Below, in pieces: positions 1-7,565 of a stretch of DNA of 14,630 nt. A program made the position numbers and the translations under genes. Each line of letters opens with the position of its first letter. The stretch's first letter is position 1. The stretch covers positions 1-14,630 of the forward strand of contig VSNB01000060.1 of the NCBI GenBank assembly GCA_009774055.1. The letters run 5' to 3'. The notes below the pieces were generated by a model. It saw nothing but the letters and a program-made list of their open reading frames with translations, had not been told where the DNA came from and did no database searches. This DNA comes from Clostridiales bacterium. Its GTDB lineage: Bacteria > Bacillota > Clostridia > Oscillospirales > Oscillospiraceae.

Positions 1-85
1 CCATCCCTTAAATCTATCTTTGTGGCCCCGCACACACCAGCCCCCGGCCCCCCGGGCGGGGCGCGCTCCTCGGTCTGCATTTGGC
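1..85. other. 3' flank of araA with GC-rich hairpin
   Basis: This short stretch lies downstream of araA on the minus strand. It contains a C/G-rich self-complementary segment at about 40-64 (GCCCC arm, GGGGC arm). The minus strand has no T-tract after it, so it may be a 3'-end hairpin but is not a convincing intrinsic terminator. No gene is visible. Confidence 0.35.
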
Positions 86-1552
86 TTATTTCAGCTTCCA
101 GGCCAGATCGGATAGGAAGAGGTCGTGCTCCAGGCTCTCCACAGTGGTATCCTTGGAAATATGGACGAACTCAATGTCCATCATGGCGCACCAGTCCTTC
201 ATCTGCTCGGCGGTGACGTCGTAGCTGAGCACCGTGTGGTGGGCGCCGCCGGCGGTGATCCAGCATTCCACGCCGGTGGTAAGGCTGGGCTCGGCCTGCC
301 ACATCACCCGGGCCACGGGCAGGTTGGGCATGGGCATAATGGGCTTGACGCAGTGGATGTCCTGGCAGATGAGCCGCAGGCGGCCGCCCATGTCGATGAG
401 GCTGACAACAATGGCGTCGCCCTCCTTGCCCTCGAACACCAGGCGGGCGGGGTCCTTCTCGTTCATGCCGATGCCCAGGTGGTGCGTCTCGATCCGGGGC
501 TTCCCGGCGGCGCAGCAGGGGCAGACCTCCAGCATGTGGGCGCCCAGGGAATACTCCTGGCCCTCTGCCAGGTGGTAGGTATAGTCCTCCATGAAGAGGG
601 AACAGCCGTTGCCGTTTTCCCCCATGGCCTTCATGATGGCGGTCATGGCGCTGACCTTCCAGTCGCCCTCGCCGCCGTAGCCGTAGCCCTGGGCCATGAG
701 GTGCTGGGAGGCCAGGCCAGGGAGCTGTTCCATGCCGTAGAGATCCTGGAAGGTGTTGGAGAAGGCCATACAGCCCTCCCGCTCCATCATCTTCTTCATG
801 GCGATCTCTTCCCGGGCCTGGTAGTGCACGTGGTCGAGCTTGTCGGTGGCCATGTCGTACTGGGCCTGGTACTCCGCCATCAGCGCGTCGATCTCGGCCT
901 CGGTGACGGCATTCATTTCCTTGACCAGGTCGCCCACGGCCCAGGTGTTCACCTGCCAGCCCAGCTTGGCCTGGACCTCCACCTTGTCGCCCTCGGTGAC
1001 GGCCACCTCCCGCATGTTGTCGCCGAAGCGCATGACCTTCATGGACTTGGACACAGCCGCGCCCACGGCGGCCTTCATCCAGCTGCCCAGACGCTTCTGG
1101 ACCTTCTCGTCCTGCCAGTACCCGGCGATGATCTTCCGGGGCAGGCGCAGGCGGGCGGCAATGAAGCCGTGCTCCCGGTCGCCGTGGGCGGCCTGGTTGA
1201 GGTTCATGAAGTCCATGTCGATCTCCTCGTTGGGGATCTCCTTGTTGTACTGGGTGGCGAAGTGGCAGTAGGGCTTCTGGAGGCCCGCGAAGCCGTTGAT
1301 CCACATCTTGCTGGGGGAGAAGGTATGGCACCAGGTGATAATGCCGGCGCAGGAGTCGTCATAGTTGGCTTCCTTTACCACGTCGGCGATCTCCTTGCTG
1401 GTCTTGGCGGTGACCTTGTAGACGAGGGGATAGGGCAGGACGCGGCTGAGCTTCTCCGCCATTTCGGCGGCCCGGGCGGCCACGGTGTCCAGCACCTGGG
1501 GGCCGTACAGGAACTGACTGCCGACAACGAACCAGAACTGCATGTTTTTCAA
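86..1552 (-). CDS. araA: L-arabinose isomerase
   Basis: This enzyme interconverts L-arabinose and L-ribulose in the cytoplasm, the first step of arabinose breakdown, and uses a divalent metal (usually Mn2+). The 488-residue protein has the usual family length and aligns from memory with E. coli AraA along its whole length (WFVVGSQFLYGP near the start, TFSPSKMWINGF at 77-88, MDFMNLNQ at 113-120, FGDNMREVAVT at 176-186). The four metal/catalytic residues are present as E295 (GEGDW), E322 (FMEDYTYH), H339 (GAHMLEVCP) and H439 (AGGAHHTV), each offset by 11 from E. coli E306, E333, H350 and H450. I take the TTG at 1552 as the start: AGGAGG (minus strand, 1566-1561) lies 8 nt upstream of it, but 17 nt from the in-frame ATG at 1543. 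It follows the kinase gene by 38 nt and is surely its operon partner. Confidence 0.97.
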   Translation of the reverse strand: MKNMQFWFVVGSQFLYGPQVLDTVAARAAEMAEKLSRVLPYPLVYKVTAKTSKEIADVVKEANYDDSCAGIITWCHTFSPSKMWINGFAGLQKPYCHFATQYNKEIPNEEIDMDFMNLNQAAHGDREHGFIAARLRLPRKIIAGYWQDEKVQKRLGSWMKAAVGAAVSKSMKVMRFGDNMREVAVTEGDKVEVQAKLGWQVNTWAVGDLVKEMNAVTEAEIDALMAEYQAQYDMATDKLDHVHYQAREEIAMKKMMEREGCMAFSNTFQDLYGMEQLPGLASQHLMAQGYGYGGEGDWKVSAMTAIMKAMGENGNGCSLFMEDYTYHLAEGQEYSLGAHMLEVCPCCAAGKPRIETHHLGIGMNEKDPARLVFEGKEGDAIVVSLIDMGGRLRLICQDIHCVKPIMPMPNLPVARVMWQAEPSLTTGVECWITAGGAHHTVLSYDVTAEQMKDWCAMMDIEFVHISKDTTVESLEHDLFLSDLAWKLK

Positions 1553-1576
1553 TGTAATGTCCTCCTGAATATGATT

Positions 1577-1591
1577 AAAATCAGTGATTTT
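1577..1591. repeat. Small palindrome between kinase and araA
   Basis: AAAATCA and TGATTTT flank a single base, touching the kinase stop codon. It could form a weak intercistronic hairpin, and nothing more can be said. Confidence 0.25.
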
Positions 1592-3186
1592 TACTGCAAA
1601 TGCTCCACAGCGGCCCGCTCGGCAGGCATTGCCCGGACGTACCGCTCCATGAAGGCGTTAAAGCCTGCCGCATCCTCGGGGTCCGGCTGGATGGTTGTTA
1701 CCGGCTGGCCGGCGAACACGCGGCTGTCCAGATAGTCCTCCAGGCTCTGGCCCTCCGCCTTCCCGGCGCTGTAGGCCGCCAGCAGGGCCATGCCCCAGGG
1801 GCCGCCCTCGCCCGCCGTCTCCATGACGGACACCGGTGCTCCCGCCGCCGCAGCCAGCATCCGCTGGCCGGCCTCCGGGGCCTTGAAGTAGCCCCCGTGG
1901 CCCAGCAGGCGGTCCAGCGCCACGCGCTCCCTGCTGAGGATGTCCAGGCCCAGCTTCAGCGCCGCCAGGGCGGAGTAGAGCTGCACCCGGGAGAAGTTGG
2001 CGAAGGACAGCCTGGCCTCCGGCGTGCGAGCCAGCAGGGGGCGGCCCGCCGTCAGGCCCGCGACGGGCTCGCCGGAGAGGAAGTTATACAAAACCGTGCC
2101 GCCGCCGTCCTTTTCGCCGGACAGCGCCGCGCGGAACATGGCGTCCAGAATGGGGCCCTGTCTGGCCTCGCAGCCCATTGCGGACATCAGCTCCTGGAAC
2201 AGCGCGGCCCAGGCGTTGAGCTCGTTGGTGCAGTTGTTGCAGTGGACCATGGCCACCGGCTTCCCGGCGGGGGTGGTCACCATGTCGATCTCCTCATAGA
2301 CCCTGCTGAGGGGCTTTTCCAGCACCACCATAGCGAATACAGAGGTGCCGGCGGACACGTTGCCCGTCCGGACGGCCACGGCATTGGTGGCCGCCATGCC
2401 GGTGCCTGCGTCGCCCTCGGGGGGGCAGAGGGGGAACCCGGCCTCCAGCGTGCCGCTGGGGTCCAGCAGGCGGGCACCAGCCTCGGTCATGGTTCCGGCC
2501 TGTACGCCGGCGGGGAGGACCTTGGGCAGGATGTCCCGCAGCTTCCAGGGGTAGTTCAGACCGGATACCAGGCCGTCGTACTGGTCGATCATGGCCTGGT
2601 CAAAATCCAGCCGATCACTGTCGATGGGGAACATGCCGGATGCCTCGCCCACGCCCATGACCTTCTCGCCGGTGAGCTGCCAGTGGACGTAGCCCGCCAG
2701 GGTGGTGAGGAAGCGGATGTCCTTCACGTGGGCCTCGCCGTTCAGAACCGCCTGGTGCAGGTGGGCGATGGACCAGCGCTGGGGAATGTTGAACCGGAAT
2801 TTCTCCGTCAGCTCCGCCGCCGCCTGCCCGGTGGTGGTGTTGCGCCAGGTGCGGAAGGGGGCCAGCAGCCGGCCCTCCCCGTCGAAGGGCAGGTAGCCGT
2901 GCATCATGCCGGACACGCCCATGGCGGCCGTCCGCCGGAGCTCCACGCCGTATTTCTCCCGCACGTCGGCGGCCAGATTGGCGTAGGCGTCCCGCAGGCC
3001 GTTCCACACAGCGTCCAGGGAGTAGGTCCACAGGCCGTTCTCATACTGATTCTCCCAGGTATGCCCGCCGGAGGCGATGGGAGCGTGGTCGGAGCCGATA
3101 AGCACCGCCTTGATGCGGGTGGAGCCCAGCTCGATGCCTAGATAGGCTCTGCCCTGTTCGATGACCTCCCGAATCGTTGCATCCAT
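1591..3186 (-). CDS. araK: FGGY-family kinase, probable L-ribulokinase (AraK type)
   Basis: This cytoplasmic sugar kinase probably makes L-ribulose 5-phosphate from L-ribulose and ATP. The 531-residue protein shows the FGGY fold: an N-terminal phosphate-binding segment (AYLGIELGSTRIKAVLI, about 14-30), a second N-domain motif (MGVSGMMHGYLPFD, 89-102), a likely catalytic base D259 (PPEGDAGTGMAATNA), and a C-terminal domain with GNVSAGTSVFAMV (275-287). It lacks the classical AraB N-terminus and looks closer to proteins annotated as xylulose kinase. In Clostridium acetobutylicum a non-orthologous ribulokinase of this kind was described and named AraK; the symbol here rests on that resemblance and on position just upstream of araA, with no classical araB in the window. 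The ATG at 3186 has AAGGAAG about 7 nt upstream. Family membership is clear; substrate is inferred, and xylulose is the main alternative. Confidence 0.83.
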   Translation of the reverse strand: MDATIREVIEQGRAYLGIELGSTRIKAVLIGSDHAPIASGGHTWENQYENGLWTYSLDAVWNGLRDAYANLAADVREKYGVELRRTAAMGVSGMMHGYLPFDGEGRLLAPFRTWRNTTTGQAAAELTEKFRFNIPQRWSIAHLHQAVLNGEAHVKDIRFLTTLAGYVHWQLTGEKVMGVGEASGMFPIDSDRLDFDQAMIDQYDGLVSGLNYPWKLRDILPKVLPAGVQAGTMTEAGARLLDPSGTLEAGFPLCPPEGDAGTGMAATNAVAVRTGNVSAGTSVFAMVVLEKPLSRVYEEIDMVTTPAGKPVAMVHCNNCTNELNAWAALFQELMSAMGCEARQGPILDAMFRAALSGEKDGGGTVLYNFLSGEPVAGLTAGRPLLARTPEARLSFANFSRVQLYSALAALKLGLDILSRERVALDRLLGHGGYFKAPEAGQRMLAAAAGAPVSVMETAGEGGPWGMALLAAYSAGKAEGQSLEDYLDSRVFAGQPVTTIQPDPEDAAGFNAFMERYVRAMPAERAAVEHLQ

Positions 3187-3226
3187 ATGGTTTCTTCCTT
3201 TCTTCCGAAACGCCCGGCCCGGCCCT

Positions 3227-3260
3227 CCGCCGCAGCTGCGGCGGGGAAGGGGCGCGCCCC
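3227..3260 (-). promoter_or_regulatory. Two GC hairpins in the leader of the kinase-araA mRNA
   Basis: The predicted leader runs from about 3278 to 3187. It contains two perfect palindromes, CCGCCGCAGCTGCGGCGG at 3227-3244 and GGGGCGCGCCCC at 3249-3260. Both would fold in the mRNA just 3' of the transcription start. They could stabilise the 5' end or affect translation. No T-run follows either one, so they do not look like an attenuator terminator. Confidence 0.5.
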
Positions 3261-3284
3261 GCGTTCCCGCTTGATGATGCTTTC

Positions 3285-3313
3285 AGTATACCGGGTTTCC
3301 GCCCGGTTGTCAA
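3285..3313 (-). promoter_or_regulatory. Promoter of kinase-araA operon
   Basis: On the minus strand the -35 is TTGACA (3313-3308) and the -10 is TATACT (3290-3285) with exactly 17 bases between, a near-perfect housekeeping-sigma promoter. The spacer holds a CCGGG...CCCGG inverted repeat (3291-3306). Transcription would start near 3278, about 92 nt before the kinase ATG. Confidence 0.88.
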
Positions 3314-3358
3314 TTATTTGTACGGATGAATTGCGATTTTGTGCGGATAGACAATACA
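3314..3358 (-). promoter_or_regulatory. Putative AraR operator pair upstream of kinase-araA
   Basis: Read on the plus strand, two direct boxes TTTGTACGGAT (3317-3327) and TTTGTGCGGAT (3338-3348) lie 21 bp apart, about two helical turns. They abut the -35 on its upstream side. The same block, boxes and flank (ACAATACA at 3351-3358), recurs before the ABC importer at 8798-8843. The TTTGTACG core resembles AraR boxes known from Bacillus. Assignment to AraR is inferred from motif, gene content and the araR gene in the window. Confidence 0.7.
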
Positions 3359-3360
3359 TA

Positions 3361-3659
3361 TTTTCGCTGCCAACAGATGGGCTCGCGCTGATCTTGGCTC
3401 GTATTCAACGGAAATGCAGATAAGCTCTCAACTTCTGGAAATAAAGCCTGGTTTCCAATGTGATAATTTGTATGTTTACAGATAAGCAGTTCGTTTTACC
3501 TGTGTCGATTTGCACAGTCAGTCCTGCTTTTATTAAATATATCTGGTCATCCAACACAAATTGATGGCTGAAAGGCCGCGCTCTGCGCCGGACAGCCTGC
3601 GGAGAGGCCCGGTGTTCTGTCCTGGTTGTACGAAATTTGTTTGTATCCGCTTCCCTAAC
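3361..3659. other. Noncoding stretch upstream of kinase-araA
   Basis: I see no convincing gene here. Open frames through it lack ribosome sites and recognisable protein sequence. It contains weak AraR-like half-sites (ATTTGTATGTTT near 3466-3477, TTGTACGAAATTTG near 3625-3638). It also has a possible hairpin with arms CCGGACAG (3588-3595) and CTGTCCTGG (3617-3625). It is visibly less GC-rich than the flanking genes. Confidence 0.5.
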
Positions 3660-3695
3660 AAAAACGTCCCGGCAGCGGTATCCGCCGCCGGGACG
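3660..3695 (-). terminator. Intrinsic terminator of the ABC importer operon
   Basis: Arms CGTCCCGGC (3665-3673) and GCCGGGACG (3687-3695) pair perfectly. Inside them GCGG and CCGC pair around a TAT loop. On the minus strand the stem is followed by TTTTT (3664-3660). It starts 11 bases after the second permease stop codon and should end the importer transcript before the kinase promoter. Confidence 0.88.
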
Positions 3696-3705
3696 CTGGG
3701 TAACG

Positions 3706-4758
3706 TTACTGCTTGCTCTTGTTCTTCCGCAGCAGGACCACGCTCTGGATCACCAGAAACAGGCAGAGCATGGTGGCTACGGTGATATTGGACCACCATG
3801 CCTCGTCAAAGCCCAGGGAGGAGACGATCCGCTTGATGGTGTTCAGACTCAGCACGCCGAAGAAGGTGCCCACCACGTTGCCCACGCCGCCGGTGAGCAG
3901 GGTGCCGCCGATAATGGAGGAGGCGATGGCGTTCATTTCGTCCCCCGCGCCGTTGGCCACATCGCCGCTGCCCACATGGAGGAAGTAGAGGATGCCGCCC
4001 AGGCCCGCCAGCAGGCCGCACAGCACATGGGCCAGGAACTTGGTCCGGCGCACGTTGATGCCCAGCATATTGGCGCTCTGGCTGCTGCCGCCCACGGCGT
4101 AGAAGCTGCGGCCCAGCTTGGTCCAGCGCAGCAGGCAGAAGAGGAGGACCACCACCACCAGGGCGGCGATCACCCCCACCTCCACATAGGCGGGGATGTA
4201 CTGGCCCAGCTTGTTGTTGGAGCCCAGGCCGGGGACGGTGATGCGCGTCTCCTTCACCGCAAGGAAGCCCTCGTTGGTCACTCGCACGGGCTCCTTGCTG
4301 ACAATGGTGGTCATACCCTTGGCGAAGAACATGCCCGCCAGGGAGATAATAAAGGGCTGGATACCCAGATGGGCCACCAGGAAGCCCTGGACCACGCCGA
4401 AGGCCAGACCGATGCCCAGGCCGATGAGGATCACGGTGAGCATGTTCCCGCCCTGCTGCTCCAGGTTCACCGCGCTGACCATGCACACGAGGCTGGTGAC
4501 GGCGCCCACGCTGATGTCGATGCCGCCGGTGATCATCACCAGGCTCATGCCGCAGGAGAGGACGATGAGGGAGGCGTTGTTGTTGAGAATGTTCAGGAAG
4601 TTCTGGGGCTTGGCGAAGCCGCCGCCCAGGAAGAATACGGCGGACAGGTACAGGAGGAAGAACACCACGACGGTGATGGTCAGCAGCAGGTTGGTGTCGC
4701 TCATGGCGGCGCGCTCCCTGATGCGCCCCTGGTTGTCGACTGCAATTCCTTTCGGCAT
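3706..4758 (-). CDS. Sugar ABC transporter permease, YjfF-like
   Basis: This is an inner-membrane permease of the branched family that contains RbsC and AraH (BPD_transp_2). It should pair with the other permease to form the import channel. The 350-residue protein has hydrophobic segments throughout, beginning at about residue 23. It carries the family hallmark VMITGGIDISVGAVTSLV and a later IASSIIGGTLLTGGVGNVVGT, closest from memory to E. coli YjfF. Its stop is followed by a strong terminator. The start ATG lies 1 nt after the stop of the upstream permease gene and has AAGGAGGTG upstream, so the two are translationally coupled. The first 18 residues (MPKGIAVDNQGRIRERAA) are an unusual polar extension. 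The in-frame ATG at 4704 (MSDTN) has a weaker GGGAG site and could be a second start. Confidence 0.93.
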   Translation of the reverse strand: MPKGIAVDNQGRIRERAAMSDTNLLLTITVVVFFLLYLSAVFFLGGGFAKPQNFLNILNNNASLIVLSCGMSLVMITGGIDISVGAVTSLVCMVSAVNLEQQGGNMLTVILIGLGIGLAFGVVQGFLVAHLGIQPFIISLAGMFFAKGMTTIVSKEPVRVTNEGFLAVKETRITVPGLGSNNKLGQYIPAYVEVGVIAALVVVVLLFCLLRWTKLGRSFYAVGGSSQSANMLGINVRRTKFLAHVLCGLLAGLGGILYFLHVGSGDVANGAGDEMNAIASSIIGGTLLTGGVGNVVGTFFGVLSLNTIKRIVSSLGFDEAWWSNITVATMLCLFLVIQSVVLLRKNKSKQ

Positions 4759-4759
4759 G

Positions 4760-5869
4760 TCAGGACACCTCCTTCGCGGTCTTGGCCGGCGCTTTCTTGA
4801 TGCCGGCCAGCTTCTCCTGCACCACCGGGGCGCTGAGCACCACCAGCAGGATCACCACCACCGCCTTATAGGCGGGCAGGGCCGTGGAGGGCACCTCGTA
4901 CTTGTAGAGGGTGGTGGTAAGGAACTGGATGACGTAGGCCCCCAGGATGGAGCCGTAGATATTGAACTTGCCGCCGGAGAGGGCGTTGCCCCCCAGGGCC
5001 ACGGCCAGAATGGCGTCCATTTCGATGTTCTCCGCGATGCGGGAGTAGTTGATGGAGCCGCTGCGGCTGACCCGGACAAAGCCGGCGACGGCCACGCACA
5101 CGCCCAGGATCACATAGGTCATCAGCTTGATGAGCTTGGGGTCCAGGCCGTTGAGCCGGGAGGAGTTGGCGTTGATGCCCACCGACTGGGTATAGAGACC
5201 CAGGTTGGTGAATTTCAGCGCCAGCCAGAAGATCAGGACCACGAGAAGGGTGATGAAAATGGGGGTGGGGACGGGGATGCCAGGGAGGAAGGTCCCCGCG
5301 TACTTGAAGCCCAGGTCGTTGATGATGGGCAGCTGGTTGTTGTTGATCCAGGCGGCGATGGAGCGCCCGGCGGTGAAGAGGATCAGGGTAGCCACCATGG
5401 GCTGGATCTTGAAGTAGGCCACCAGCGCGCCGTTAAAGGCGCCGAATACCATGCTCACCAGGATGCCGGCGAGGAGGGCCAGGACCAGAGGCGTCTGCAT
5501 GACGTCGGCGGAAACCTGACCGCCGCAGACCAGCCGGAGGATGACGCTGCCGGCGATGGCCATGGCCGCGCCTACGGAAATGTCCTGTCCGCCGGAGGAG
5601 GCGGTGACCAGAGTCATGCCGATGGCAAGGATCACCAGCTCTGAGGCGTTGTCCAGAACGGAGATGATGTTGCCGCTGAGCACCGGGTTGCCCAGGCTGT
5701 TCTCCTTGACCGTGACCGCGAAGAAGGTCGGGTCGGCGATCAGGTTGAACAGCACCAGCAGCGCCAGCGCCGCCAGGGGGATGAACAGCTGATGCCGGGT
5801 GAGCCGCTTCAGAAGGCTCTCATCGGGCCGCCTTACGGCGGTTTTCGGTTCTTTCACGGGAGTCGCCAT
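4760..5869 (-). CDS. Sugar ABC transporter permease, YtfT-like
   Basis: This is the first of two permeases of the importer, a BPD_transp_2 family membrane protein of 369 residues. It has a cytoplasmic N-terminus of about 28 residues, then multiple membrane segments. The family hallmark is TASSGGQDISVGAAMAIAGS, with a later AVALGGNALSGGKFNIYGSI near the C-terminus. It most resembles E. coli YtfT. Paired YtfT/YjfF permeases occur in the galactofuranose importer and in arabinose importers of the Shewanella AraUVWZ type. The ATG overlaps the ATPase stop by one base (TAATG), with AGGAGGTGA upstream, so translation is coupled. An L-arabinose substrate is inferred from the locus. Confidence 0.94.
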   Translation of the reverse strand: MATPVKEPKTAVRRPDESLLKRLTRHQLFIPLAALALLVLFNLIADPTFFAVTVKENSLGNPVLSGNIISVLDNASELVILAIGMTLVTASSGGQDISVGAAMAIAGSVILRLVCGGQVSADVMQTPLVLALLAGILVSMVFGAFNGALVAYFKIQPMVATLILFTAGRSIAAWINNNQLPIINDLGFKYAGTFLPGIPVPTPIFITLLVVLIFWLALKFTNLGLYTQSVGINANSSRLNGLDPKLIKLMTYVILGVCVAVAGFVRVSRSGSINYSRIAENIEMDAILAVALGGNALSGGKFNIYGSILGAYVIQFLTTTLYKYEVPSTALPAYKAVVVILLVVLSAPVVQEKLAGIKKAPAKTAKEVS

Positions 5870-7383
5870 TACTCGTCACCTCCTGCAATGGTTGCCATAA
5901 TCTTGGACTGGGTCAGGTCCTCGCCCGTCAGCTCGCCTACAGCCTTCCGGTCCCGCATGACCACCAGCCGGGAGCAGGTGCGCAGCATCTCGTCGATTTC
6001 CGAGGAAATGAAGGTGACGCTCTTGCCCTCCGCAGCCAGCTTGAGGACCAGCTTCTGAATCTCGATCTTGGTGCCGATGTCGATGCCCCGGGTGGGCTCA
6101 TCCAGAATGAGGTACTTGGGGTCGGTGAGAAGCCACCGGGCCAGGATGCACTTCTGCTGGTTGCCGCCGGAGAGGGACTTGATGGGCGTGTCCGCCGAGG
6201 CGGTCTTGATCTCCAGCAGCTTGATGTACTCGTCGGCGAAGGCCTCCGCCTGGGCGCGGGAGAAGGGGCGGAAGAAGCCCTTCATCACCTGGAGGGCCAG
6301 GATGATGTTTTCCCGGACGGAGAGGTCACCCACAATGCCGTCGCCCTTCCGGTCCTCAGGCAGATAGCCCACACCCTGCTTCATGGCGTCCAGGGGCTTC
6401 TTGATTTTGACCGCCTTGCCGTCCACCTTCACGCTGCCGCCGGTGACGTGGTCCGCGCCGAAGATGGCCCGGACGCACTCGCTGCGGCCGGAGCCCAAGA
6501 GGCCCGTGAAGCCGTTGACCTCCCCCTTGCGGATGGAGAAATCGAAGGGCTTGATGCCCGCGCTGCTGCACAGGCCCTGGGCCTCCAGCACGGGAACGCC
6601 CCCGGCGCTGACCGCGCCGCCGCCCGCCTCGCTCTTGATGTCAGCCATGTCATCCAGCTCCTTGCCCAGCATCTTGCTGACCAGCTGGACGCGGGGCAGG
6701 TCCTCGATGACGTACTCCCCCACCAGCTGACCGTCCCGGAGGACGGTGATCCGGTCGCAGACCTCATAGACCTGCTCCAGGAAGTGGGTGACGAAGATGA
6801 TGCCCACGCCTTTGGCGCGCAGATCCCGCATGAGGCCGAAGAGCTTTTGCACCTCCTGCTCGTCCAGGGAGGAGGTGGGCTCGTCCAGGATGAGCACCTT
6901 GCACTCCATATCCACCGCCCGGGCGATGGCTACCATCTGCTGTACGGCGATGGAGCAGCTCCCCAGCTGCTGCCTGGGGCTGGCGGGAATGCCCAGGGAC
7001 TCCAGGATCTTCCCCGCGCCGGCGTTCATGGACTTCCAGTTGGCCAGGGCCCCCTTGGTCCGGCCAATGTACATGTTCTCCGCCACGGTCAGGTTGGGAC
7101 ACAGGGTGATCTCCTGGTAGACGGTGCTGATGCCGGCGTTCTGGGCGTCCTGGGGGGAGCGGATCACCGCCGCGCCGTCCACGCCCTTGATATGGACCTC
7201 GCCTCCGTCCTTGGGGTGTACGCCGGTGAGCACTTTGATGAGCGTGGATTTGCCTGCGCCGTTCTCTCCCATCAGGGCATGGATTTCACCCTCCCGCAGG
7301 GTGAAATCCACATCCTGAAGGGCGCGCACACCTGGAAAGTACTTGCAGATGCCGCGCATTTCCAATACTGCGCCTTGCTGCAT
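5869..7383 (-). CDS. Sugar ABC transporter ATPase with two nucleotide-binding domains, YtfR-like
   Basis: This cytoplasmic protein powers sugar import. The 504-residue length and duplicated ABC domains are typical of RbsA/AraG/YtfR. Domain 1 has Walker A GENGAGKS (39-46), a degenerate signature around CSIAVQQ (143-149), Walker B LILDEP (164-169) and switch H200. Domain 2 has a degenerate Walker A, GLLGSGRSE (294-302), an intact signature LSGGNQQ (404-410) and Walker B LILDEP (425-430). The degenerate second Walker A is normal for this family. The ATG at 7383 has GGAGGCG about 10 nt upstream. It overlaps the next permease gene by one base. A 258-nt gap rich in stem-loops separates it from the binding-protein gene, which probably lowers its expression relative to that gene. 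Confidence 0.95.
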   Translation of the reverse strand: MQQGAVLEMRGICKYFPGVRALQDVDFTLREGEIHALMGENGAGKSTLIKVLTGVHPKDGGEVHIKGVDGAAVIRSPQDAQNAGISTVYQEITLCPNLTVAENMYIGRTKGALANWKSMNAGAGKILESLGIPASPRQQLGSCSIAVQQMVAIARAVDMECKVLILDEPTSSLDEQEVQKLFGLMRDLRAKGVGIIFVTHFLEQVYEVCDRITVLRDGQLVGEYVIEDLPRVQLVSKMLGKELDDMADIKSEAGGGAVSAGGVPVLEAQGLCSSAGIKPFDFSIRKGEVNGFTGLLGSGRSECVRAIFGADHVTGGSVKVDGKAVKIKKPLDAMKQGVGYLPEDRKGDGIVGDLSVRENIILALQVMKGFFRPFSRAQAEAFADEYIKLLEIKTASADTPIKSLSGGNQQKCILARWLLTDPKYLILDEPTRGIDIGTKIEIQKLVLKLAAEGKSVTFISSEIDEMLRTCSRLVVMRDRKAVGELTGEDLTQSKIMATIAGGDE

Positions 7384-7410
7384 AGGGATACGCCTCCATT
7401 CTTTTAGATT

Positions 7411-7439
7411 TCAAAAAAGTGGCGCAGCCACTTTTTTGA
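7411..7439 (-). terminator. Stem-loop, probable leaky terminator between binding-protein and ATPase genes
   Basis: TCAAAAAAGTGGC (7411-7423) and GCCACTTTTTTGA (7427-7439) form a perfect 13-bp stem around a 3-base loop. The 3' arm ends in six T residues in either direction, giving the look of a bidirectional intrinsic terminator. It lies 27 bases before the ATPase start. Partial readthrough would explain high binding-protein and lower ATPase/permease levels, a common design in such operons. Confidence 0.6.
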
Positions 7440-7450
7440 GAAGGAAGGAC

Positions 7451-7537
7451 CGGGCCGAGTGCGGCCCGCAAAGTACTTTTTCGACGTACGCGCCGCCGAA
7501 AAAGTGATTTGATTTTATTTGCGCCTGCGGGCGCAAA
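7451..7537. repeat. Three further inverted repeats in the transporter intergenic gap
   Basis: Three perfect inverted repeats follow one another: CGGGCC/GGCCCG (7451-7456 and 7463-7468), ACTTTTTCG/CGAAAAAGT (7475-7483 and 7497-7505), and TTTGCGCC/GGCGCAAA (7518-7525 and 7530-7537). With the flanking stems at 7411-7439 and 7566-7599 they make a five-hairpin array. This could be mRNA processing structure or a palindromic repeat element inserted between the genes. It has no coding content. Confidence 0.6.
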
Positions 7538-7565
7538 CTCCTGCGGAGGGCTTTTTATAAAGTCC

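Noticed and set aside
125..1735. Long plus-strand frame opposite araA (and similar ones at 1600-3141, 3637-4800, 4196-5644, 6448-7407, 7615-8739)
   Set aside because: They are antisense to well-supported genes, are very rich in His, Gly and Ala, and show no known motifs. High-GC codon bias leaves the opposite strand open.
3187..3423. Plus-strand 78-codon frame beginning next to the kinase start
   Set aside because: It lies across the kinase leader, promoter and operator block and lacks a credible protein signature.
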